Source of the DNA: an uncultured Mollicutes bacterium
GTDB taxonomy: Bacteria; Bacillota_I; Bacilli_A; Acholeplasmatales; Anaeroplasmataceae
DNA length: 64,000 bases
Assembly (NCBI GenBank): GCA_900540175.1
Contig: UQFG01000002.1
Location: 89,092-153,091 of the forward strand
Direction: 5' to 3'
Part shown: positions 8,117 through 17,170 of the stretch, piece by piece
Position numbering within the stretch: position 1 is the first letter of the stretch
How the letters are laid out: every line of letters begins with the position of its first letter
The notes under the pieces: model-generated
Databases searched by the model: none
The model's input: only the letters and a program-made list of their open reading frames with translations
Told to the model about the DNA's origin: nothing
Translations under genes and position numbers: made by a program

Positions 8117-8372
8117 ATGCTTTAGTCTGTTCACGGATAAACTCGTATAAGCGAACCGCATCTTCTTTTTTGGTAGTAGGTTCTAACGAGGCTACCCGAA
8201 CGACAACCGTTTTATTACCGAATTCAATGGTGATTTCATCGCCGATTTTCAGTTCTTTGGAAGGTTTTACCGGTTTGCCGTTCACAAGAATTCGTTCGTT
8301 TTCCGCAACCTCTTTAGCCAGTGTCCGTCGCTTGATCAGTCGCGATACTTTTAAAAATTTATCAACTCTCAT
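8115..8372 (-). CDS. rqcP: S4-domain RNA-binding protein RqcP (YabO/Hsp15-like)
   Basis: ATG at 8372 gives [20 protein letters not shown], the classic S4 start, and 85 residues, matching YabO length. RqcP binds the stalled 50S subunit with RqcH and promotes C-terminal alanine tailing in ribosome quality control. The start lies 11 bases inside the end of ftsH, so it is translationally coupled to it. An 8-codon longer form starting in ftsH is possible but lacks a ribosome site. Confidence 0.85.
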   Translation of the reverse strand: MRVDKFLKVSRLIKRRTLAKEVAENERILVNGKPVKPSKELKIGDEITIEFGNKTVVVRVASLEPTTKKEDAVRLYEFIREQTKA

Positions 8373-10299
8373 GATCCGGGTTATTTGAATTCTCATCCGG
8401 TAAAACAGAAGAAGGTAATTCTTCCGGTTTGGATTCTTCCGCTTTGGCTTTCAGATCATCCCATCTTTTCAGATGACCGGTTGCTTCAATTTCATCAATA
8501 TCGGATTTGGTCAATGTTTCCACTTTGATCAGATAATCGGCAATTGTTTTGAGTAAATCTAAATTTTCGGTGATTACCTTTCTTGCCCGTTCGTAGCATT
8601 CTTCCACAATCCGTCTGGTTTCTTTATCGATTTCCAAAGCGATTTGATCGGAGAAATTCTTTTCTTTCAAATAATCGCGTCCTAAGAACACACTGCCTTG
8701 CGGTTGTTCGTATTGGACAGGTCCCAGTTCGCTCATTCCGTATTCGGTTACCATGGCTCTGGCGATTTTGGTTGCCATTTGGAAATCGTTGGAAGCACCG
8801 GTAGATACTTCATGGAAATTGATTTCTTCCGAAACACGACCGCCTAAATAACCGGTAATTCGGTCTAATAACGATTGTTTGGTTTCCAAATACCGTTCTT
8901 CTTCCGGTAACATTAAAGCGTATCCGCCTGCTTGACCACGCGGGATAATGGTTACTTTTTGAACGATATTGGCGTTGTCTAATTTCAGTCCGATAATCGC
9001 ATGACCGGCTTCATGATGGGCGATAAGGATTTTTTCTTTTTCCGTGATTTTTCTGGTCTTTTTGGCCGGCCCCATCATCACACGGTCAATGGCTTCGTCA
9101 ATGTCTTGGGTATTGATTACTTTCCGGTTGTCTCTGGCAGCCAGCAAAGCCGCTTCGTTTAACAGATTTTCAATATCCGCACCGCTGAATCCGGGGATTC
9201 GACAAGCGATTTCGTCTAATTTGACACTCGGATCCAAATGCTTGTTTCTGGCATGGACCCTCAAAATCGCCGTCCGTCCGTTGACATCCGGATTGCTGAT
9301 GGTAATTTGACGGTCGAATCGACCCGGACGAAGAAGAGCCGGATCTAAAACATCCGGACGGTTGGTCGCTGCCATCACGATGATACCCAAATTGGCATTG
9401 AATCCGTCCATTTCAACCAACAGCTGGTTGAGCGTTTGTTCTCTTTCGTCATGTCCGCCACCCATACCGGCCCCGCGTTGACGACCGACCGCATCGATTT
9501 CGTCGATGAAAATAATACACGGTGCGTTTTCTTTGGCTGTCTTGAACATATCACGTACACGAGAAGCGCCGACACCGACAAACATTTCCACAAAATCCGA
9601 TCCGGAAATGGAGAAAAACGGAACATTGGCTTCTCCGGCTACGGCTTTGGCTAATAATGTTTTACCGGTTCCCGGAGGCCCGAACAGAAGAACACCTTTT
9701 GGAATCCGTGCACCGATTTCCGCATATTTTCGCGGATTTTTCAAGAAGTCGATGATTTCAACCAGTTCCTCTTTTTCTTCATCGCATCCGGCCACATCGT
9801 TAAAGGTAACGGTTTTCCCTTTGGAAAGCCGCGCCGTCGATTTGGCAAAATCAAAGGCTTTGTTGTTGCCCTGACTGCGCATTAGGAAAATAAAGAAACC
9901 GATCAAAATGATGTACGGTATCAAACTGATTAAAAGGCTTAAGAAGATATTTTCTTCCAAGGTATTCAGTACGATTGCCAGATCATAGGTTTGCGTTAAG
10001 TCATTGAATTGATCCATCGTTACGACGGCATAGAAAACTTCCCACTGTCCTTCGGCATTTTTCACTCGTCCGGAAATGGTAAACATATCGTAGTTTTGAC
10101 CGCCGGCCGGCTGTGCCGAAAGCGATTCGGAATCGATTTTTTGTTGTTCGACGGCTACGACCAAATCCGCATACGTCAATGTTTTGGGGTTCGGTCTGGT
10201 TAAATTGCGAATTAAAAGAAAAACTCCGATGATAACAACGATGATCAGCAAGTAAAATAAAAAGTCAAACTTTTTTCTTGGTTTTTGATTTTGTTGCAT
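8362..10299 (-). CDS. ftsH: ATP-dependent zinc metalloprotease FtsH
   Basis: Membrane-bound AAA+ protease degrading misfolded membrane and regulatory proteins. 645 residues: first membrane span about 12-31, extracytoplasmic loop, second span about 117-141, AAA domain with GPPGTGKT (207-214) and IIFIDEID (262-269), arginine-finger region RPGRFDR (324-330), and the zinc site HEAGH (429-433). The C-terminal end is short and acidic. It lies between hpt and rqcP, as in Bacillus-type gene order. Confidence 0.97.
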   Translation of the reverse strand: MQQNQKPRKKFDFLFYLLIIVVIIGVFLLIRNLTRPNPKTLTYADLVVAVEQQKIDSESLSAQPAGGQNYDMFTISGRVKNAEGQWEVFYAVVTMDQFNDLTQTYDLAIVLNTLEENIFLSLLISLIPYIILIGFFIFLMRSQGNNKAFDFAKSTARLSKGKTVTFNDVAGCDEEKEELVEIIDFLKNPRKYAEIGARIPKGVLLFGPPGTGKTLLAKAVAGEANVPFFSISGSDFVEMFVGVGASRVRDMFKTAKENAPCIIFIDEIDAVGRQRGAGMGGGHDEREQTLNQLLVEMDGFNANLGIIVMAATNRPDVLDPALLRPGRFDRQITISNPDVNGRTAILRVHARNKHLDPSVKLDEIACRIPGFSGADIENLLNEAALLAARDNRKVINTQDIDEAIDRVMMGPAKKTRKITEKEKILIAHHEAGHAIIGLKLDNANIVQKVTIIPRGQAGGYALMLPEEERYLETKQSLLDRITGYLGGRVSEEINFHEVSTGASNDFQMATKIARAMVTEYGMSELGPVQYEQPQGSVFLGRDYLKEKNFSDQIALEIDKETRRIVEECYERARKVITENLDLLKTIADYLIKVETLTKSDIDEIEATGHLKRWDDLKAKAEESKPEELPSSVLPDENSNNPDHES

Positions 10300-10308
10300 A
10301 ATTCCTCC

Positions 10309-10845
10309 TTATTTAGAATAAATCTCTTCCTTTAAAACACCGATATAGGGCAGGTTGCGATACCGCTCGTTATAATCCAGTCCGTAACCAACCACAAACT
10401 CGTTTGGAACAAGACCCCCTACATAATCTGCCTGTATATCGGTTTGTCTTCCTTCCGGTTTATCAAGAAGAACGCACAGTTTGACGGATTTCGCCCCGCG
10501 TTTTAAAAACAGATTTTTGATTTCTTGCAATGTTCTTCCCGTATCCAGAATATCGTCAACGACAATAACGTCTTTTCCGCTGACCGTTGTTGTTGTATCT
10601 TGCTGAATTGAAACTTTTCCGGTGGAATACGTTCCGCTGTAAGAAGATACTTTCATGTAATCAACGCTGCAGTAGATCGGAAGGACTTTCAATAAATCGG
10701 CCATAAACGGGTTGCATCCTTTTAAAAGTCCGATCAACAGCGGTTCTTTTTCCCGATAATCGGCTGTAATCTGTTGTCCCAGTTTTTGAACGATTTGGTT
10801 GATTTCATCTTCCGTTACACTGATTTTTTTAATGTCGTTTTGCAT
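10309..10845 (-). CDS. hpt: hypoxanthine phosphoribosyltransferase
   Basis: Transfers phosphoribose from PRPP to hypoxanthine or guanine in purine salvage. 178 residues with the PRPP motif VIVVDDILDTGRT (93-105), the flexible-loop region MKVSSYSGTYSTGKV and the purine-binding DYVGGLVPNEFVVGYGLDYNE segment. The start overlaps the tilS end by 17 bases, the usual tilS-hpt-ftsH arrangement. Confidence 0.95.
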   Translation of the reverse strand: MQNDIKKISVTEDEINQIVQKLGQQITADYREKEPLLIGLLKGCNPFMADLLKVLPIYCSVDYMKVSSYSGTYSTGKVSIQQDTTTTVSGKDVIVVDDILDTGRTLQEIKNLFLKRGAKSVKLCVLLDKPEGRQTDIQADYVGGLVPNEFVVGYGLDYNERYRNLPYIGVLKEEIYSK

Positions 10846-12163
10846 TTTCTATTTCCTCACAAACTAAAAAAATATCTCCTTTTTTGTCTTGTGCCTGCAC
10901 AACCGAAGAAGAAGCCAGATCAACAGCCCATAAAATTGTTCCTTCGGCATCGGTCACAATCGGGGTTGTCTTTCGTTTTTCGGTACTGAATTTGGCATCG
11001 ATCATCAAACGAGCTATTTTTTTCTTCCCATAATTCATTTGGATCCAGTCACCTTTTATTCTGCTTCTGATTTTTAAAGGCAACTTTAAATCATTATAGC
11101 ATAATTTTAAATACTTTGCATTATTTTGTGGCATTTTTTTTGAAAAATAAAACCGGTTTTTCTCCCAATGGACCGTTTCGCTTAAACAAAGCGATACCGC
11201 CTCGAATTGTTTTTTTTCATCGGGCTTGGTTATAAAGCCTTTTTCGTATTCGATGATAAAACAATGCCCTTGTTGGAGGGTTATTTTTTTATTTCCCGTT
11301 GTCGTATGCAGCAAATGCAAAATCCACGTTACAATCTCTTGATTTTTATGAAGGTCGTGGGTTTCGAATAAAAGGCATAAGATATCTTTTTGTAAGGCCG
11401 TATCCAATTGTAAAAAGGAGGGTCTGTCAATCCTATTGTGGTTTTGTTTCAAGTAGTTTATACTTTGCTTGCGGATAAAAGAAAAAGATTCTTTAAGTTG
11501 ATTGGAAAATTCCTGTGATTTCTGTAAAATATCCGGTTTTTCTTCTTTTAAAAGCGGAATGAAGTGATGTCGTAGGCGATTTCTCAAATAGTCGTCTTCC
11601 CGGTTGGAGGAATCCTCGAAATAAGTTAGTTTCTTTTCGCGGGCGTACGCGGCAATTTCGTCTTTGGTAACACATAAAAACGGTCTTACAATCGTATGTT
11701 TTGAATCGGACCAAGAAGAAGATATCCCGCCGTAACCGAATAAATTCGAACCGTTCATGAGTTTGATTAAAATGGTTTCCAATTGATCGTCTAAATGATG
11801 GGCCGTTGCGATATAAGGCGTTTGATACCGATCGGCTACACATTTGAAAAAAGCATACCGCTGGTTGTGAGCGTCATCGTGGAAATTTTTGGTTTTATCT
11901 TCGTAAAAAGAAGTCGTTTCAAACGGAATACTCCATGCCTTTGCCAACGCTTTCATCGCCTGCTGTTCCGCCTCGGCTTCTTTTCTTTTATGATGATTGA
12001 CGTGGGCCAAAATAACCGAATAACCCAATTCGTTTAATACCGATAACAAACTGATCGAATCGATTCCGCCCGATGTGGCAACAACTACCGGAAATTCTTT
12101 TTTCAGTAACTGTTTATCTTTGATAAACGCTTGAACTTTTTGAAGCATTTTCATCACCGCCAT
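10829..12163 (-). CDS. tilS: tRNA(Ile)-lysidine synthase
   Basis: Converts cytidine 34 of the tRNA-Ile CAU anticodon to lysidine using ATP and lysine, so that it reads AUA. The N-terminal PP-loop motif SGGIDS lies at 31-36, then HVNHHKR and the ATAHHLDDQLETILIKLM motif, followed by less conserved TilS middle and C-terminal domains; 444 residues is normal. Three closely spaced start codons (MAVMKML) leave the exact start open by up to five codons. Confidence 0.94.
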   Translation of the reverse strand: MAVMKMLQKVQAFIKDKQLLKKEFPVVVATSGGIDSISLLSVLNELGYSVILAHVNHHKRKEAEAEQQAMKALAKAWSIPFETTSFYEDKTKNFHDDAHNQRYAFFKCVADRYQTPYIATAHHLDDQLETILIKLMNGSNLFGYGGISSSWSDSKHTIVRPFLCVTKDEIAAYAREKKLTYFEDSSNREDDYLRNRLRHHFIPLLKEEKPDILQKSQEFSNQLKESFSFIRKQSINYLKQNHNRIDRPSFLQLDTALQKDILCLLFETHDLHKNQEIVTWILHLLHTTTGNKKITLQQGHCFIIEYEKGFITKPDEKKQFEAVSLCLSETVHWEKNRFYFSKKMPQNNAKYLKLCYNDLKLPLKIRSRIKGDWIQMNYGKKKIARLMIDAKFSTEKRKTTPIVTDAEGTILWAVDLASSSVVQAQDKKGDIFLVCEEIENAKRH

Positions 12164-12194
12164 GACGGTATTGTATCACAGTTTTTTCCAGATA

Positions 12195-14171
12195 TCAAAT
12201 GGCTTTGATCGCAATTAAGGATAAATCGTCTTTTAAATGATTGTTTTCTTTTTGCTTCATGTACTGAATGATTTTATCGCATAAAATTTCTACGTTTTCA
12301 TTGCCGTTTTGAACAAGACTGTAAAATTCTTCTTGGCTGATAAAGTCGCTGATTCCGTCGGATAACAAAAAGATGTAGTCCCCGGAATCAAGATCGATTT
12401 CATAACTGGAATTGACTGTGTCGAGTTTCAAAGGCAATGCGGCATTTTCGTACGTCTTCAACTGGTGATTGTGCAAAATGTAGGTGGTGGTGGATCCCAT
12501 TTTATACAAATTCATTTTCCGACTGGCTGTATTGATATAAAGAAAATCTAGTGTAGCGTACCGGTCGTAATTGCTTTTGAGTTCGTACACATCTTCAAGC
12601 AAACGCAAGATGGTTTGAGCCGAAAAATGATAGGACGATAAAGCGGAAATGGTTTTCAGTGCATCCGAAGATTCCATATAGGCATTATACCCGCTTCCCA
12701 TTCCGTCGGATAAAGCGAAAATATACGAAGAATTGTAGTCTTTTTTTATATAATAGTTATCCCCGCTCATTAAGTTTTCGTTTTTGGCTAATATGGTGTG
12801 GGCATAGGTGATTTTGATTTCCGGTTTTTTATAAAAATAGACAACTTCTTTGGTCGCTTCATGTTGAACTTTGATTTCCAGTTCTTCTCCGAAGGCTTTG
12901 TAGGCCAACCGAATCAATAAAGATTGGATGATCGGTTTTTGCTTGGAAAAACAAAGCGTAAAATAAAGGGTCGAAGAAGCCAGATTAATATCGATCCCGA
13001 TCGTTTTGTATCCGTAGGAAGAAAGCAATCTTAAAAAATGTTCGTATTCGCTTTTTAAAGCCATGCTTTGATGATACAGATAATTGAGTTCGTCGGCTAA
13101 GGCCCGAATGCCATTGTATTCCAAACGATTGGGAGTGTATTCTGGCTGTTCGTCGATATGAAAATTCTGATAGTGCGGACAATCGTATATATTTTGATTG
13201 CTTCCTAAAACCGCTCCGGATAAGAAACTGTAACGCTTGTCCGGTTTGTTTTTGCATAATGTGTTTTTCAAGCACGAAGAACAGTAACGTCGGCTGATTT
13301 CTTCTATTTTATCTTTTTTCAACCGTTGATAGGTTTCGCTTTGATGAAATTGTTTCGTTAATTGATCGGTGTATTTGGCAAAATCCTGAAACAACGATTC
13401 AATATAGTCTTGTTCAATGGTAATCTTTTTTTCTTTAATAGGATAGACCGTGACAACTGTCGTATAAAGGACGGCGAGCACCCACAAGGGGTTGGAATAA
13501 GAAATGACGAGAAGGACGGTCGGCGGAAAAAAAGAAGTACAAAGACCGATGATCGCAGGTTCGGGTTTTTGAGAAGATAAAAACAACAACAAAGCATAAA
13601 TCAACCCGAAGAAAACTTTGTATTTAAAATCCTTGATCAAGTAAAGTTGCATCATTAAAAAATAAATAAGAAGCGATTTTCCGTTTTGGAACAAGACCAA
13701 AAAATAACCCAGCAGAAGCGTTAAAGTAATGATTTTGGATTGATAAGGGATGATATAATGTTTTCCCTCGATTTCCTGAAACGTGTGAAAAAATAAAATG
13801 ACGGCATATAAGACAAAGGTGTAAAGACTCATGCTCAACCCAATTGAAGAATAGCCGTTTTGAAAAAAACGAACGAAAAAAACAACGAGTAAAGCCGCTA
13901 TATAAAAAAGGAGCATGGAATAACGGCTTTTTTTCAAAATCGGGTACAATGCCAACTGAAAAACGACGATTCCAAGAAGTAGCAGTGCATTGGTAAGCGG
14001 AAAATAAAAACAGCAAACCAGCGGTAAAATACTGTAAAAAATTTGATCCAGTGCCAGTGTACAAACTAAAAGAACAGCCAGATAAAGGGCCGTTTCTTCT
14101 TTTAAGAAAAGCAGGACGGAACTATAAAAAACCGCGGTTAACATCAAGAAAAGGATTTTTTTCAAATTCAT
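12195..14171 (-). CDS. spoIIE: SpoIIE-like membrane protein phosphatase
   Basis: ATG at 14171 (MNLKKILFLMLTAVFYSS) gives 658 residues; the longer frame upstream crosses the divergent promoter region. About the first 280 residues are a string of hydrophobic spans, then a linker with a four-cysteine cluster (CSSCLKNTLC), and a C-terminal PP2C-type phosphatase domain with ALSDGMGSGYNAYMES, IFLLSDGISDF and the final DDLSLIAIKAI. This is the B. subtilis SpoIIE layout, which dephosphorylates SpoIIAA to activate sigma-F in the forespore. It is somewhat shorter than the 827-residue Bacillus protein. Its place upstream of tilS-hpt-ftsH matches spore-formers. Confidence 0.85.
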   Translation of the reverse strand: MNLKKILFLMLTAVFYSSVLLFLKEETALYLAVLLVCTLALDQIFYSILPLVCCFYFPLTNALLLLGIVVFQLALYPILKKSRYSMLLFYIAALLVVFFVRFFQNGYSSIGLSMSLYTFVLYAVILFFHTFQEIEGKHYIIPYQSKIITLTLLLGYFLVLFQNGKSLLIYFLMMQLYLIKDFKYKVFFGLIYALLLFLSSQKPEPAIIGLCTSFFPPTVLLVISYSNPLWVLAVLYTTVVTVYPIKEKKITIEQDYIESLFQDFAKYTDQLTKQFHQSETYQRLKKDKIEEISRRYCSSCLKNTLCKNKPDKRYSFLSGAVLGSNQNIYDCPHYQNFHIDEQPEYTPNRLEYNGIRALADELNYLYHQSMALKSEYEHFLRLLSSYGYKTIGIDINLASSTLYFTLCFSKQKPIIQSLLIRLAYKAFGEELEIKVQHEATKEVVYFYKKPEIKITYAHTILAKNENLMSGDNYYIKKDYNSSYIFALSDGMGSGYNAYMESSDALKTISALSSYHFSAQTILRLLEDVYELKSNYDRYATLDFLYINTASRKMNLYKMGSTTTYILHNHQLKTYENAALPLKLDTVNSSYEIDLDSGDYIFLLSDGISDFISQEEFYSLVQNGNENVEILCDKIIQYMKQKENNHLKDDLSLIAIKAI

Positions 14172-14184
14172 CACCCGAAAAAAA

Positions 14185-14239
14185 ATTATACCGGTTGCGG
14201 TATAAAAAAGTTGTCGTTTACCGCAATCTTCGGTATAAT
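14185..14239. promoter_or_regulatory. divergent spoIIE / maf promoter region
   Basis: Plus strand: TTGTCG (14211-14216), 17 bases, TATAAT (14234-14239), an excellent maf promoter. Minus strand: TATAAT at 14190-14185 could serve spoIIE but lacks a good -35. Two short inverted repeats containing CGGTAT lie here (ATACCG GTTG CGGTAT at 14188-14203, and TACCG...CGGTA at 14219-14235). The TTGTCG also resembles half of a Spo0A box. Confidence 0.6.
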
Positions 14240-14256
14240 AAAAGACGGTGATAACA

Positions 14257-14820
14257 ATGATTGTATTAAAAAGTACTTCCCCAAGACGGAAAGAACTGCT
14301 GGAAAAAGCGCATGTCAAGTTCAAAGTTGCCGGTGCCGATATCGAGGAACGACTGGATCCGGCTCAAACGCCTTACGACAATGTAAAACGACTGGGTCTG
14401 GAAAAAGCCTTGGTCGACCGATCGTCTTATCCAAACGATATTTTGATCGGCTGCGATACGATTGTGGTTTTGGACAATCAAATTTACGGAAAACCCAAAG
14501 ACCGGCAGGATGCGTTTCAAATGCTTAAAAATTTATCGGGAAAAAAACATCAGGTTATGAGCGGTGTTGGTATCGTCTTAAACGATCGGATCAAAAATTT
14601 TGTCGTCGTTTCCGATGTTTATTTCAAGTCTTTGTCGGACGAACAGATCCATACCTATATCGACAGTGGGGAATGTTTCGGCAAAGCCGGCGGATATGCC
14701 ATACAGGGATTGGGAAGAAATTTGATCGATCATTACGACGGTTCGTTGGATAACATCATCGGACTTCCGATAGCGGAAGTGTTAAAAGAAATAGAGGCCA
14801 TTCAACATGTGGAAGATTAG
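14257..14820 (+). CDS. maf: Maf-family nucleoside triphosphate pyrophosphatase
   Basis: Hydrolyses non-canonical or dTTP/UTP-type nucleotides to the monophosphate and pyrophosphate; Maf is linked to septum inhibition in Bacillus. From ATG 14257 (MIVLKSTSPRRKELLEKAHV) the 187 residues carry the S-x-SPRR-x-ELL motif, GCDTIVVLDNQIYGKPKD and GECFGKAGGYAIQG. A GTG at 14248 is possible but falls at the expected transcript start. Overlaps dusB by 14 bases. Confidence 0.93.
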   Translation: MIVLKSTSPRRKELLEKAHVKFKVAGADIEERLDPAQTPYDNVKRLGLEKALVDRSSYPNDILIGCDTIVVLDNQIYGKPKDRQDAFQMLKNLSGKKHQVMSGVGIVLNDRIKNFVVVSDVYFKSLSDEQIHTYIDSGECFGKAGGYAIQGLGRNLIDHYDGSLDNIIGLPIAEVLKEIEAIQHVED

Positions 14821-15772
14821 AGATGTTTCCATTCCTAATCGGTTTGTTTTGGCACCGATGGCCGGCATTACCAACGAAGCCTTTCGGCTGATTTGCAAAG
14901 AAATGCATTGCGGGTTGGTTGTCGGAGAAATGGTCAGCGATAAAGCCATTGCCTTTCAAAACGAACGGACATTGAAAATGACGAACGTTCATGAACAAGA
15001 ACATCCGATCAGCATGCAGATTTTCGGTGGGGATATCGATTCGCTGGTTCAAGCCGCCCGCTATATCGATCAAAACAGCGATGCCGATATCATCGATATC
15101 AATATGGGTTGTCCGGTCAATAAAGTCGCTAAAAAATCCGGGGCCGGAGCGGCGTTGTTGAAAAATCCGAACCGTGTGTACGAGATTGTCAAAGCCGTGG
15201 TGGATGCGGTCCATAAACCGGTTACCGTTAAAATTCGGCTCGGGTGGGATCTTGAGTCGATCAATGTTGTTGAAAACGCCAAGAAAATCGAACAGGCCGG
15301 GGCTTCGGCCATTACCGTTCACGGCCGCACCCGAAGTCAGTTTTATACCGGTAAAGCCGATTTGCAGTGGATTAAGAAAGTAAAAGAAGCCGTGCGGATT
15401 CCGGTGATCGGCAACGGCGATATTACGGATATTGAATCTTGCAAGCGGATGTTTGAGACCGGAGTGGATGCGGTGGCAATCGGCAGAGGCGCGCTCGGTA
15501 ATCCGTTTTTGTTTCGGGAACTATACGAATATTTTGAAAACGGAAAGGAAATAGCCAAACCGACTGATTCGGAAATTTTGGATACAATCATCAAACAGCA
15601 TCGATTGTTGGTGGCTTTGAAAGGAGAAACGATAGCCTGTTTGGAAATGCGTTCTCATGTAGCCTGGTATTTAAAAGGAAAACCGGGCAGTGCGAAGATC
15701 AAAGATTTATGCAACAAACAGACGGATTTTGATCAGGTATTAACGATTTTAAAATCTTATTTATCGGCATAA
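14807..15772 (+). CDS. dusB: tRNA-dihydrouridine synthase (DusB type)
   Basis: FMN-dependent TIM-barrel enzyme that reduces uridines in the tRNA D-loop. 321 residues with VLAPMAGITNEAFRLIC (13-30), the catalytic cysteine in DINMGCPVNKVAKK (Cys102), ITVHGRTRSQFYTG and the FMN-phosphate segment AIGRGALGNPFLF. Co-transcribed with maf through a 14-base overlap. Confidence 0.94.
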   Translation: MWKIRDVSIPNRFVLAPMAGITNEAFRLICKEMHCGLVVGEMVSDKAIAFQNERTLKMTNVHEQEHPISMQIFGGDIDSLVQAARYIDQNSDADIIDINMGCPVNKVAKKSGAGAALLKNPNRVYEIVKAVVDAVHKPVTVKIRLGWDLESINVVENAKKIEQAGASAITVHGRTRSQFYTGKADLQWIKKVKEAVRIPVIGNGDITDIESCKRMFETGVDAVAIGRGALGNPFLFRELYEYFENGKEIAKPTDSEILDTIIKQHRLLVALKGETIACLEMRSHVAWYLKGKPGSAKIKDLCNKQTDFDQVLTILKSYLSA

Positions 15773-15774
15773 TT

Positions 15775-15797
15775 AGGGTGGATGTTCCATCCTTTTT
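15775..15797 (+). terminator. terminator of maf-dusB
   Basis: GGGTGGA and TCCATCC pair (one wobble) around TGT and run into six T, between the convergent dusB and hflX genes. Confidence 0.65.
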
Positions 15798-15802
15798 TAA
15801 TG

Positions 15803-17059
15803 TTAGGAAACCATATTTTCAAGGTCGAATTGTTTAAACTGAATGTATTGGTGAATCGGCAACTCCACATCGTAATAGATTCCGTAATCCAAATACTCTT
15901 TTTTATAAATATAAGCCGTACGCTCTAACAGATGACTTTGTTTTCCTTCCGTATAAGGTAAAATGAATTTGGCTCTTACGGTGGAGGGCGGGATATTGGA
16001 AACGATCATATCCAGTAGTTCTTTTACATGCAATTTGGTTCGATTGGAAAAGGATAACGTCGGTAAAGCAGATAAAACAAATATCTCTTTTTGCAGGAGA
16101 TCCTGCTTATTCAGCAACAACAGCGAGGGGATCGAATCGGCTTTTAAAGTAAGAAGAACCTGGCGAACAACTTCGATTTGTTCTTGAAAGTAATTTGAAG
16201 AAGCGTCGATGACGTGAATAATGAAATCGGCGTGCTCGATTTCTTTTAAAGTCTGATAAAACGAATGGACTAAAAACGTCGGCAGTTTGGAAACAAAACC
16301 GATTGTGTCGGTCAAAATGAATTCTTTTTTTCGGTAAGTTATCTTACGGTTGTAGGTAGATAAAGTCGAAAACAGTTGATCTTTTTCGATTACCTGTTTT
16401 TCTTTGTCGTGGTTTAAAAGCGTATTCATGACCGACGATTTTCCGGCATTGGTGTATCCTACCAAAGCGACCATCGGAATTTGGTTCTGTTTTCGTTTTT
16501 TGATTTGATTTTCTTTGATGGCCTCGGCTTTTTTAAGTTGGTCTTTGATTTTGTAGATTTGCTGCATCAAGTGGCGTTTGTCCAACTCTTTTTGCGTTTC
16601 TCCGGCTCCTTTAGACGATAAAGCACCGCTTGTCCCACCGCTACGCGATTCTTTTTCCCGCAGATAAGAAACCCTCGGCAATAAATACAGATATTTAGCC
16701 AGTTTGATTTCCAATTGGGCTTCTTTGGTATTGGCTCTTGCTTCGAAAATTTTTAAAATCAAATAACTTCGGTCGATACAGTTGATTTGGAGTTCTGCTT
16801 CGATATTGCGTAATTGCGATGCGGAAAGTTCGTCGTTCATAATGATCATTTTCGCATCATAGGCTGTTACGGCGATTTTGATTTCGGCTAATTTTCCTTT
16901 TCCGATGTACGTTTTGGGATCGGGTTTATCTTTTTTTTGATGAAAACGGGCCACGACGACAAAATCAAGGGTTTCCGCTAAATTTTTCAATTCGTTTAAC
17001 GAATAGTCAATATCATAGCGATCGTTTGCATAAGAAAGTCCGGCAATAATGGCATTCAT
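15803..17059 (-). CDS. hflX: ribosome-associated GTPase HflX
   Basis: Translational GTPase that splits stalled or stress-inactivated ribosomes. The N-terminal HflX domain (KPDPKTYIGKGKLAEI) is followed by the glycine-rich linker SRSGGTSGALSSKGAGETQK. The G domain has G1 GYTNAGKSS (201-209), G3 DTIGF (251-255) and G4 NKQD. 418 residues. Monocistronic; divergent from the ClpC-like gene. Confidence 0.94.
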   Translation of the reverse strand: MNAIIAGLSYANDRYDIDYSLNELKNLAETLDFVVVARFHQKKDKPDPKTYIGKGKLAEIKIAVTAYDAKMIIMNDELSASQLRNIEAELQINCIDRSYLILKIFEARANTKEAQLEIKLAKYLYLLPRVSYLREKESRSGGTSGALSSKGAGETQKELDKRHLMQQIYKIKDQLKKAEAIKENQIKKRKQNQIPMVALVGYTNAGKSSVMNTLLNHDKEKQVIEKDQLFSTLSTYNRKITYRKKEFILTDTIGFVSKLPTFLVHSFYQTLKEIEHADFIIHVIDASSNYFQEQIEVVRQVLLTLKADSIPSLLLLNKQDLLQKEIFVLSALPTLSFSNRTKLHVKELLDMIVSNIPPSTVRAKFILPYTEGKQSHLLERTAYIYKKEYLDYGIYYDVELPIHQYIQFKQFDLENMVS

Positions 17060-17170
17060 GATGTTCTCCTTTTTTGTTTTTTATTATAGCCGATTTTTAT
17101 ACTTCCTTCCAGTGGTGTGTATGCAAATTCTCTTTCGGGCATATAATAACCTTACGAGGAGGGATTTGTG

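Noticed and set aside
14756-15322. 188-codon minus-strand ORF across maf/dusB
   Set aside because: Antisense of two clear core genes without a start signal.
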